Both the position numbers and the translations under genes were made by a program. The notes under the pieces are model-generated. The model saw only the letters and a list, made by a program, of their open reading frames with translations. It was not told where the DNA came from and made no database searches. From assembly GCA_036278835.1 (NCBI GenBank), contig DASUKH010000088.1, positions 1 through 15,315 of the forward strand: 15,315 bases of DNA, in the 5' to 3' direction. Every line of letters begins with the position of its first letter. Within the stretch, counting starts at the first letter, position 1. Below are positions 7,049 through 13,989 of the stretch, in pieces. This DNA comes from DATARH01 sp036278835. GTDB taxonomy: Bacteria > Pseudomonadota > Alphaproteobacteria > ATCC43930 > CGMCC-115725.

Positions 7049-7134
7049 GTTGTCATCCCGGCGAAGGCCGGGACCCATGGCCCAACCGCCGCAATGGTCG
7101 ACGAATGAATTCCGGCCTTCGCCGGAATGACAAC
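7049..7134. repeat. Paired palindromic repeat (inverted repeat of two hairpins) between serC and serA
   Basis: Two 25-bp arms, 7049-7073 and 7110-7134, are inverted copies matching at 23 of 25 positions. Each begins with GTTGTCAT on its outer side. Each arm is also a hairpin by itself: TCCCGGC(GAAG)GCCGGGA in the left arm and ATTCCGGC(CTTC)GCCGGAAT in the right. It carries no gene and no transposase. It is the same family as the element at 13390-13464. The right arm runs into the upstream extension of the serA frame, where it is translated as NSGLRRNDN. It could act as an RNA processing or stability element between the two serine genes, which is inference. Confidence 0.85.
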
Positions 7135-7148
7135 GCTTATCTTGAATC

Positions 7149-7152
7149 GGAG
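7149..7152 (+). promoter_or_regulatory. Ribosome binding site that decides the serA start
   Basis: GGAG lies 9 nt before ATG 7162. It supports this start over the in-frame ATG at 7105, which lies within the repeat element. Confidence 0.55.
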
Positions 7153-7161
7153 CCCGCGTTG

Positions 7162-8739
7162 ATGCCGAAAGTGCTGATTGCCGATGCCCTGAGCCCGCGG
7201 GCGGTCGAGATTTTCCGCGAGCGTGGGATCGAGGCGGAGGTCGCGAAGGGCCTCGCCCCCGACGAATTGCGCCGCCGCATCGCGGGTTATGACGGGCTGG
7301 CGGTGCGCTCGGCGACGAAGGTGACCGCCGACCTATTGGCCGTCGCCGACAGGCTGAAGGTGGTCGGCCGCGCCGGCATCGGCGTCGACAACATCGACGT
7401 GCCGGCCGCGACGGCGCGCGGTATCGTCGTGATGAACACGCCTTACGGCAACGCGATCACCGCCGCCGAGCACACGATCGCGATGATGTTCGCGCTGGCT
7501 CGGCAAATCCCGGCCGCCGACCGCTCGACGCAGGCCGGCAAATGGGAAAAATCGCGCTTTATGGGGGTCGAGCTGAGCGGCAAAACGCTCGGCATCATCG
7601 GCTGCGGCAATATCGGCGCGATCGTCGCCGACCGGGCGCACGGCCTCAAGATGAAGACGATCGCCTACGATCCATTTCTGTCGCCCGACCGCGCGGTCGA
7701 GATCGGGGTCGAGCGTGTGATGCTCGACGAATTGCTGGCGCGCGCCGACTTCATCACCTTGCACACGCCGCTGACCGACGCGACCCGCAACATCATCGAC
7801 GCCGCCACCATCGCCAGGATGAAGCCGGGGGTGCGGCTCATCAACTGCGCCCGCGGCGGTCTCATCGATGAGGCGGCGCTCGCCCGCGCGCTCGATGAAG
7901 GCCGGGTGGCGGGGGCCGCGATTGACGTCTTTGTCGAAGAGCCGGCAGCACGGAACCCGCTTTTCGGTCACGACACCCTGGTCGCGACGCCGCATCTGGG
8001 CGCTGCAACCAGCGAGGCGCAGGAAAACGTCGCGGTGCAGATCGCCGAGCAGATGGCGGATTTCCTGCTGACCGGGGCGGTCGCCAACGCGGTCAACATG
8101 CCGTCATTGACCGCCGAAGAGGCGGTGCGCCTCAAACCCTATATGATCCTGGCCGGGCAGCTTGGCAGCTTCGCCGGGCAGCTGACCGAGACCGGCCTGC
8201 GCGCCGTCGAGATCGAATACCAGGGCGCGATCGCCGACCTCAACGTGACGCCGCTGACCGCGACCGCGCTGGCCGGGCTGCTGGCGCCGCAGCTCGCTGC
8301 CGTCAACATCGTCAGCGCGCCGGCGATCTGCCGCCAGCGCGACATCCGGGTCAGCGAAACGCGGGTCGCCGACGCCGGCGACTACCAGAACCTGATGCGG
8401 GTCACCGTGACAACGGAACGGCGCCGCCGCACCGTCGCCGGCACCGTTTTCGCCGGCACCAAGCCGCGCCTCGTCGAAATCGAGGGCATCCCGCTCGAAG
8501 CCGAACTCGGCGGCCATGTGCTGTTCGTGCGCAATTACGACAAGCCGGGGTTTATCGGCGCGCTCGGCCGCGAACTGGCGGCCGCCGAGGTCAACATCGC
8601 TACCTTCCATCTCGGCCGCACCGGGCCGGACGAAGCGGCGATCGCGCTGGTCGCCGTCGATCAACAGCTGACCCCGCAACTGGTCGGGCGGGTGCGTGAG
8701 CTCCCCAACGTCATCCAGGCGACCGCGATGCGGTTTTAA
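7162..8739 (+). CDS. serA: D-3-phosphoglycerate dehydrogenase
   Basis: The 525-residue enzyme oxidises 3-phosphoglycerate to 3-phosphohydroxypyruvate with NAD, the first committed step of serine synthesis and the supplier of the SerC substrate. The NAD fingerprint is Gly147-x-Gly149-x2-Gly152 in IIGCGNIG. The catalytic triad is Arg231 (NCARGG), Glu260 (DVFVEEP) and His278 (TPHLGAAT), with the spacing expected for the family. An intervening domain covers roughly residues 320-440, and a C-terminal ACT domain begins near 452 (RNYDKPGFIGALG, then VNIATFHLGR). This is the long form with both regulatory domains, so serine feedback inhibition is plausible, though it varies between organisms. The start is set at ATG 7162, the MPKVLIADAL family N-terminus. 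An in-frame ATG at 7105 would add 19 residues encoded partly by a palindromic repeat. Confidence 0.95.
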   Translation: MPKVLIADALSPRAVEIFRERGIEAEVAKGLAPDELRRRIAGYDGLAVRSATKVTADLLAVADRLKVVGRAGIGVDNIDVPAATARGIVVMNTPYGNAITAAEHTIAMMFALARQIPAADRSTQAGKWEKSRFMGVELSGKTLGIIGCGNIGAIVADRAHGLKMKTIAYDPFLSPDRAVEIGVERVMLDELLARADFITLHTPLTDATRNIIDAATIARMKPGVRLINCARGGLIDEAALARALDEGRVAGAAIDVFVEEPAARNPLFGHDTLVATPHLGAATSEAQENVAVQIAEQMADFLLTGAVANAVNMPSLTAEEAVRLKPYMILAGQLGSFAGQLTETGLRAVEIEYQGAIADLNVTPLTATALAGLLAPQLAAVNIVSAPAICRQRDIRVSETRVADAGDYQNLMRVTVTTERRRRTVAGTVFAGTKPRLVEIEGIPLEAELGGHVLFVRNYDKPGFIGALGRELAAAEVNIATFHLGRTGPDEAAIALVAVDQQLTPQLVGRVRELPNVIQATAMRF

Positions 8740-8771
8740 AGCGTGACCCGTTCTGCTTTGAACACGGATAC

Positions 8772-8859
8772 GTCATGCCCGGCCTTGTGCCGGGCATCCA
8801 CGCGTAGCGGTAAAGCTTCTCCCGGTTTCCGTGGATGGCCGGGACAAGCCCGGCCATGG
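8772..8859. repeat. Paired palindromic repeat with compensatory changes between its two hairpins
   Basis: The 250-bp gap between serA and lhr holds no credible gene. It contains two inverted, imperfect copies of one hairpin: ATGCCCGGC(CTTGT)GCCGGGCAT at 8775-8797 and ATGGCCGGG(ACAAG)CCCGGCCAT at 8835-8857. The loops are exact reverse complements, and the sequence next to each stem (ATCCACG, and CGTGGAT) is also inverted. Each stem is a perfect 9-bp duplex although the arms differ at several bases. When translated it gives the PALCRAST.../GLVPAIHG-type peptides familiar as repeat-derived false ORFs in alphaproteobacteria. Being 36 bp after serA, the first hairpin could also help terminate or protect that transcript. 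The rest of the gap, 8860-8989, shows no clear structure. Confidence 0.85.
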
Positions 8860-8989
8860 CGGGAAGGGGTGATGCGGCCTGACCGAATCCCGCGGCGCCG
8901 CCCCGTTTGGCGAAGAGGGCAGGGCGGCTTGATTCGGGCGGCCCGCCGCCCTTAATGGCTGGACTGATCATCCGCATTCCGATCCGGTC

Positions 8990-11900
8990 ATGACTGCCCT
9001 GTCGCTGTTTCATCCCGCGGTTGCCGCGTGGTTCGAGCGCAGCTTCGCCGCACCCTCGGCGGCGCAAGAGGCGGCATGGCCGGCGATCCGGCAGGGCGGC
9101 GACGTGCTGATCGCGGCGCCGACCGGCTCCGGCAAGACGTTGGCCGCCTTTCTCGCCGCGATTGACCGGCTGGTGCGGCAGGGGATCGAGGGCGACCTCA
9201 CCGAAGAAACCCAGATCGTCTATGTCTCGCCGCTGAAGGCGCTGGCCAACGACATCCGCCTCAACCTCGAACGGCCGCTCGCCGGCATCGCCGAGGAGCT
9301 GGCGGCGCACGGCCTGCCGCCGGTCGCGATCCGCAGCTGGGTGCGCACCGGCGACACGGCCGCCGGCGAGCGCAACCGGATGCGCCGCCTCGCGCCGCAT
9401 ATCCTCGTTACCACGCCGGAATCGCTCTACATCCTGCTCGGCTCGGAATCCGGCCGGCAGATGCTGGCCCCTGCACGCACGATCATCATCGACGAAATCC
9501 ACGCGGTCGCCGGCAACAAGCGCGGCAGCCACCTGTCGCTGTCGCTCGAACGCCTCGACGCGTTGTGCGGCCGGCGGTTGCAGCGCATCGGCCTGTCGGC
9601 GACCCAGAAGCCGGTCGAGGCGGTTGCCCGGTTCCTCGTCGGCGAGAAGCGTGCGCCCGATTGCACGATCCCCAATTGCACGATCATCGACACCGGCCAC
9701 CATCGGACCCGCGATCTCGCAATCGAACTGCCGTCCTCGCCGCTGGAGGCGGTGATGTCGGGCGAGGTGTGGGGCGAGGTCTATGACCGGCTCGTCGAGT
9801 TGATCGACCAGCACCGGACGACCTTGATCTTCGTCAACACGCGGCGGATGGCCGAGCGCGCCACCCGCGAATTGTCGCTGCGGCTTGGCGAGGGCGCGGT
9901 GGCGGCGCATCACGGCAGCCTTGCGAAGGAGCGCCGGCTCGATGCCGAACAGCGCCTGAAGCGCGGCGCCTTGAAGGCGCTGGTGGCGACCGCCTCGCTC
10001 GAACTCGGCATCGATATCGGCGAGGTCGATCTCGTCTGCCAGCTGGGAACGCCGCGCTCGATCGCCGCCTTTCTGCAGCGGGTCGGGCGCTCCGGCCACG
10101 CGGTCAGCGGCACCCCGAAAGGGCGGCTGTTTCCGCTGTCGCGCGACGAGTTGGTCGTGGCAGCGGCATTGTTCGACAGCGTGCGACGCGGCGAACTCGA
10201 CCGGCTCAGCATCCCCGAACGGCCGCTCGATGTGCTGGCGCAGCATATCGTGGCCGAGACCGCGGCGCAGGACTGGGGGGAGGACGAATTTTACGCGCTG
10301 TGCCGTCGCGCCTTTCCGTTCCGCGATCTGCCGCGCCGCGATTTCGCGGCGGTGATCGAGATGCTGGCGCAGGGGTTCAGCACAAGGCGGGGCCGGCGCG
10401 GCGCGCTGATCCACCACGATGCCGTCAATCGGCGGCTGCGCGGCCGGCGCGGCGCGCGGATCGCCGCGCTGACCTCGGGCGGCACGATCCCCGACAATGC
10501 CGATTACCAGGTCGTGCTCGAGCCGGAAAACCAGGTGATCGGCACGGTCAATGAGGATTTCGCGGTCGAGAGCCTGGCCGGGGATGTGTTCCAGCTGGGC
10601 AACGCGTCCTACCGCATCCGCCGGGTCGAACGCGGCACCTTGCGGGTCGAGGACGCCGCCGGCCAGCCGCCCAATATCCCGTTCTGGATCGGCGAGGCGC
10701 CGGGCCGCTCCGACGAGCTATCGGTGTCGGTGTCGCGCCTGCGGCATGCAGCCGAGGCTTGCCTCGAAGGAAGCATTAAACCCCTTCCGGACCCCCGCCC
10801 TAACCCTCCCCCGCAAGCGGGGGAGGGCAGGGTGGGGGTAGGGGCGGACGAGAAGCTTGCCGCATGGCTACGCGGCGATCTCGGCCTCACTTCGGCCGCC
10901 GTACAGCAGCTCGCCGAGTATCTTGCCGCCGGGCATGCCGCGCTCGGCGTGTTGCCGACCTGTGAGCGGGTCGTGTTCGAGCGGTTTTTCGACGCGGTCG
11001 GCGGCATGCAGCTGGTGATCCACTCGCCTTACGGCAGCCGCATCAACCGCGCCTGGGGCCTCGCACTGCGCAAGCGCTTCTGCACCCGCTTCAATTTCGA
11101 GCTGCAGGCGGCGGCGACCGAGGACAACATCGTCCTGTCATTGACTACGGCGCACAGCTTCGACCTCGCCGAGGTGGCGACCTATCTGCACCCGGCGAGC
11201 GTGCGCGAGGTGCTGATCCAGGCGGTGCTCGATTCGCCGATGTTCATGACCCGCTGGCGCTGGGTCGCCGGGGTGGCCCTGGCCCTGCCACGCTTCCGCG
11301 GCGGCCGCAAGGTGCCGGCGCCGCTCTTGCGGATGGATGCCGAGGACTTGATCGCCGCGGTTTTCCCGGACCAGCTGGCCTGTGCCGAAAACCTCGCCGG
11401 CGCGCGCGAGGTGCCGGATCATCCGCTGGTCAACCAGGCGATCACCGATTGCCTTCATGAAGCGATGGACATCGCCGGCCTCGAACGGCTGCTGACCCGC
11501 ATCCGCGCTGGCGAGATCGCGGTCGTCGCGCGCGACCTGACCGAACCATCGCCCTTGGCGCTCGAAGTGCTGGCGGCGCGGCCCTACGCCTATCTCGACG
11601 ATGCGCCGCTTGAGGAGCGCCGCACCCAGGCGGTGATGAGCCGGCATTTTCTCGCCCCCGAGGAGGCCGCGGAGATCGGCCGGCTCGACCCCGAGGCCGT
11701 CGAGCGGGTGCGCGGCGAAGCCTGGCCGGCGGCGATCAACCGCGACGAATTGCACGACGCCCTCGTCTGGCTCGGCTTTCTGACGCCGGCGGAAGCCGAT
11801 GCCGGGCCGGGATGGCACGGCTTTCTCGAAGAGCTGGCGACGGAGAGGCGGGCGACGCACCTTAATGACGATGCAACAATTTGGATCGCAGCCGAACGGC

Positions 11901-13375
11901 TGCCGCAATTCGTAGCGCTCTTCCCGCACGCCCTCCCGCAGCCGCCGATCGCGGCGGCGCCGCCTTATGCCGAGCGCCAATGGAACGGCGAGGAGGCGCT
12001 CATCGAAATCCTGCGCGGGCGGCTCGAAGGGCTGGGGCCGGTCGGCGAGGCGGCGCTTGCCGGCCCGCTCGGGTTCGGCCCGGCCGATATCGCGCCTGCG
12101 CTCGCGGCGCTGCAAGCCGAAGGCTTCGCGATGCGCGGCCGGTTCTCGCCGGGGGCCGAAGAGGACGAGTGGTGCGAGCGCCGTCTCCTCGCCCGCATCC
12201 ACCGTTACACGTTGAAGCGGCTGCGCGCCGAGATCGAGCCGGTCGCCGCCCGCGACTTTCTCAATTTCCTGTTCGACTGGCAGCGGGTCAGCGCCAAGGC
12301 GCGCATGGAAGGCCCCGACGCACTCGCCGCGGTATTGGGGCAGCTTGAAGGCTTCGAGGCGGCGGCCGGCGCGTGGGAGAGCGAAATCCTGCCTTCCCGC
12401 ATCACCGGATACGACCCGGCCTGGCTCGACGACCACTGCCTCTCCGGCCGCGTCGCCTGGGCGCGGTTGCGGCCGCGCCACCCGCGCCCGGAGAGCGGCG
12501 AGCGCGGACCGGGCATCGCCGGGCCGGTGCGGACGACCCCGATCGCCCTGCTGGCGCGCCGCCACGCGCCGCTGTGGACGGCGCTGTCGCCGCTCCCCGA
12601 TGTCGCGCAGGCCGCGCCGCGGGCGCGGGCGGTCGCCGATTTCATCGCGACAAACGGCGCCTCGTTCTTCGACGAGCTGGCCGAGGGCACGCGGCTGTTG
12701 CGCCCGCAACTCGAAGAGGCGCTGGGCGAGCTGGTGGCGTTGGGCCTCGTCAATTCCGACAGCTTCGCCGGGCTGCGCGCGCTGCTGATGCCGGCCGACC
12801 GGCGGCGCGCCGGGCGCCGGCAGCCGCTGTTCGGCATGGAAGGCTCCGGCCGCTGGGCCATGGCGCGCCGCTCGATCGGCGCAACCGATGCCGGCAATGC
12901 GGTCGAGCATCTGGCGCGCACCTTGCTGCGCCGCTACGGGGTCGTGTTCTGGCGGCTGCTGGAGCGCGAGGCGGGGTGGCTGCCGCCGTGGCGCGACCTG
13001 CTGCGGGTCTATCGCCGGCTGGAGGCGCGCGGCGAAATCCGCGGCGGACGGTTTATCGCCGGCTTCTCCGGCGAGCAGTTCGCGCTGCCGGAAGCAATCG
13101 GCGGGCTGCGCAAGGCGCGGCGCGAGCGCGGCGGCGACTGGGTATCGCTGTCGGGCGCCGACCCGCTGAACCTGGTCGGCATCCTGACCCCCGGCCCGCG
13201 CCTCGCCACGCTGACCGGCAATCGGGTCCTCTACCGCGACGGGCTGCCGGTGGCGCTCCTCGCCGGCGGCGCGGTCCAATTCCTGCAGGATCTCGACGAA
13301 GCCGAAGCGTGGCAGGCGAAAAAGACGCTGCTGCGCGGCGCCGCGCCGCCCGCACTCGTCGCGATCTCGGGATAA
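8990..13375 (+). CDS. lhr: Lhr-type ATP-dependent superfamily 2 helicase (full-length, Lhr core plus C-terminal domain)
   Basis: The 1461-residue protein is a DEAD/DEAH-like 3'-5' helicase of the large bacterial Lhr family (the E. coli protein is about 1540 residues), implicated in DNA repair and in unwinding RNA:DNA hybrids. Visible motifs are the Q-like AAQEAAWPAIRQG, Walker A APTGSGKT (residues 43-50, Lys49), DEIH (168-171), SAT (203-205) and motif VI QRVGRSGH (363-370). A winged-helix and the Lhr core beta-barrel follow (VHS-like GGMQLVIHSPYGSRINRAWG, FNFELQAAATED), then a C-terminal half of about 590 residues rich in winged-helix-like repeats. Residues 601-617 are translated from a palindromic repeat inserted in frame. 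ATG 8990 is the first start after an upstream stop at 8930-8932; no strong Shine-Dalgarno is seen. Translation ends in tandem stops TAA TAG. No ligase, nuclease or metallophosphoesterase partner gene is adjacent. Confidence 0.93.
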   Translation: MTALSLFHPAVAAWFERSFAAPSAAQEAAWPAIRQGGDVLIAAPTGSGKTLAAFLAAIDRLVRQGIEGDLTEETQIVYVSPLKALANDIRLNLERPLAGIAEELAAHGLPPVAIRSWVRTGDTAAGERNRMRRLAPHILVTTPESLYILLGSESGRQMLAPARTIIIDEIHAVAGNKRGSHLSLSLERLDALCGRRLQRIGLSATQKPVEAVARFLVGEKRAPDCTIPNCTIIDTGHHRTRDLAIELPSSPLEAVMSGEVWGEVYDRLVELIDQHRTTLIFVNTRRMAERATRELSLRLGEGAVAAHHGSLAKERRLDAEQRLKRGALKALVATASLELGIDIGEVDLVCQLGTPRSIAAFLQRVGRSGHAVSGTPKGRLFPLSRDELVVAAALFDSVRRGELDRLSIPERPLDVLAQHIVAETAAQDWGEDEFYALCRRAFPFRDLPRRDFAAVIEMLAQGFSTRRGRRGALIHHDAVNRRLRGRRGARIAALTSGGTIPDNADYQVVLEPENQVIGTVNEDFAVESLAGDVFQLGNASYRIRRVERGTLRVEDAAGQPPNIPFWIGEAPGRSDELSVSVSRLRHAAEACLEGSIKPLPDPRPNPPPQAGEGRVGVGADEKLAAWLRGDLGLTSAAVQQLAEYLAAGHAALGVLPTCERVVFERFFDAVGGMQLVIHSPYGSRINRAWGLALRKRFCTRFNFELQAAATEDNIVLSLTTAHSFDLAEVATYLHPASVREVLIQAVLDSPMFMTRWRWVAGVALALPRFRGGRKVPAPLLRMDAEDLIAAVFPDQLACAENLAGAREVPDHPLVNQAITDCLHEAMDIAGLERLLTRIRAGEIAVVARDLTEPSPLALEVLAARPYAYLDDAPLEERRTQAVMSRHFLAPEEAAEIGRLDPEAVERVRGEAWPAAINRDELHDALVWLGFLTPAEADAGPGWHGFLEELATERRATHLNDDATIWIAAERLPQFVALFPHALPQPPIAAAPPYAERQWNGEEALIEILRGRLEGLGPVGEAALAGPLGFGPADIAPALAALQAEGFAMRGRFSPGAEEDEWCERRLLARIHRYTLKRLRAEIEPVAARDFLNFLFDWQRVSAKARMEGPDALAAVLGQLEGFEAAAGAWESEILPSRITGYDPAWLDDHCLSGRVAWARLRPRHPRPESGERGPGIAGPVRTTPIALLARRHAPLWTALSPLPDVAQAAPRARAVADFIATNGASFFDELAEGTRLLRPQLEEALGELVALGLVNSDSFAGLRALLMPADRRRAGRRQPLFGMEGSGRWAMARRSIGATDAGNAVEHLARTLLRRYGVVFWRLLEREAGWLPPWRDLLRVYRRLEARGEIRGGRFIAGFSGEQFALPEAIGGLRKARRERGGDWVSLSGADPLNLVGILTPGPRLATLTGNRVLYRDGLPVALLAGGAVQFLQDLDEAEAWQAKKTLLRGAAPPALVAISG
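10791..10839. repeat. Palindromic repeat inserted in frame inside lhr
   Basis: The inner stem CCCTCCCCCGC (10804-10814) pairs perfectly with GCGGGGGAGGG (10817-10827) around AA. The outer stem ACCCCCGCCCT (10791-10801) pairs with AGGGTGGGGGT (10829-10839) with one G-T wobble. The composition differs sharply from the flanking codons. It is read in frame as DPRPNPPPQAGEGRVGV (residues 601-617 of Lhr), a low-complexity Pro/Gly peptide. The same GGGGGAGGG-type palindrome is normally intergenic in many proteobacteria. The insert falls in a helical linker before the conserved core segment, where it may be tolerated as a surface loop. Confidence 0.85.
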
Positions 13376-13389
13376 TAGAATCTTACCGC

Positions 13390-13464
13390 ATTCCCGGCAA
13401 AAGCCGGGACCCACTCCTAAACAGCTCGTCGCCGGCCCCGTGGGTCCCGGCTTTCGCCGGGAAA
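13390..13464. repeat. Paired palindromic repeat between convergent lhr and holC, possible bidirectional terminator
   Basis: Two 25-bp arms, 13390-13414 and 13440-13464, are inverted copies differing at two positions. Each arm is itself a hairpin: TCCCGGC(AAAA)GCCGGGA at 13392-13409 and TCCCGGC(TTTC)GCCGGGA at 13445-13462. The arms share GGGACCCAC/GTGGGTCCC on their inner side. It belongs to the same family as the 7049-7134 element. It begins 14 bp after the lhr stop and lies 50 bp beyond the holC stop, so it occupies the only gap where both transcripts should end. Two T-rich runs follow near 13498-13511 but not directly after a stem, so a classical Rho-independent terminator is not clear. Confidence 0.8.
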
Positions 13465-13514
13465 GCGGCGCATTTATTGGCGTCGCGTCATCGGCTCTTT
13501 TGACCGTTTTTGGA

Positions 13515-13961
13515 TCACCCCTTCTTTTCCCAGCCCGCCTGCGTCTGCTGCCAGTAGGTCAACATATGGCCGGCGGCGGCCGCTTGGCGCCAGCGGCGGC
13601 GGGCCGCCTCAACCGCTTCGTCATTGGTGCCGTCGAACACGTCGCAGCAGCGCGCGAAGGCATTTAGATCGGCGGCCTCGACCCCGTCCACCAACACCAG
13701 CATCGTCGCGCCGTTCGGGTTGTCTTCGCGCTCGGTCAGCCAGACCGGTTGCGCCGCGGCGTTGCCGTCGCGGGCAGAGCCATGCGGCAGAAAACTCGCA
13801 TCGTCGTAGGTCCAGAGCAGCGCGTTGAGGTGTTCGACCCGCTCGGCCGAGGCGGCGCGCACGACGATCCGGTAATCCTGCGCCCGCGCCCGTTCGAGAA
13901 GGCGCGGCAGCGCGCGTTCCAGCGGCCATGACAGCAGATGGTAAAAGCCGATCTCGGCCAC
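13515..13961 (-). CDS. holC: DNA polymerase III subunit chi
   Basis: The 148-residue protein has the usual length of HolC, the clamp-loader accessory subunit that links the replisome to single-strand binding protein. Family motifs are IGFYHLLSWPLERALPRLLE at the N-terminus, LLWTYDDASFLPHG, the QPVWLT and NPNGA strands, and the C-terminal GHMLTYWQQTQAGWEKKG. The start is set at GTG 13961: on the minus strand a GGAGGG lies about 8 nt upstream and the family N-terminus begins here. The frame is open a further 27 codons, but that extension overlaps the pepA 3' end and looks like noise. It follows pepA after a 28-bp gap, a common alphaproteobacterial arrangement. It converges on lhr, from which a palindromic repeat separates it. 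Confidence 0.93.
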   Translation of the reverse strand: MAEIGFYHLLSWPLERALPRLLERARAQDYRIVVRAASAERVEHLNALLWTYDDASFLPHGSARDGNAAAQPVWLTEREDNPNGATMLVLVDGVEAADLNAFARCCDVFDGTNDEAVEAARRRWRQAAAAGHMLTYWQQTQAGWEKKG

Positions 13962-13989
13962 GCCGCCGCCCTCCGCCCCGTCCGAGGGA

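Noticed and set aside
5647..7056. Minus-strand ORF of 469 residues opposite serC
   Set aside because: It is antisense to a clear aminotransferase and shows only low-complexity shadow composition.
8743..8955. 70-residue plus-strand ORF between serA and lhr
   Set aside because: Most of it is the translated 8772-8859 repeat (PALCRAST / WPGQARP strings). It has no ribosome binding site or family.
8711..10417. Minus-strand ORF of 568 residues opposite the N-terminal half of lhr
   Set aside because: It is a shadow of the helicase frame, and one end is translated palindromic repeat (MAGLVPAIHG-type), a known source of false ORFs.
10791..10839. CRISPR repeat or transposon end
   Set aside because: There is only one copy here, with no regular spacers, no flanking duplication visible and no transposase. 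It is better explained as a short palindromic repeat.
11138..13414. Minus-strand ORF of 758 residues opposite the C-terminal half of lhr
   Set aside because: It has no recognisable domain and is Arg/Gln/Pro-rich. The plus-strand Lhr sequence is coherent throughout.
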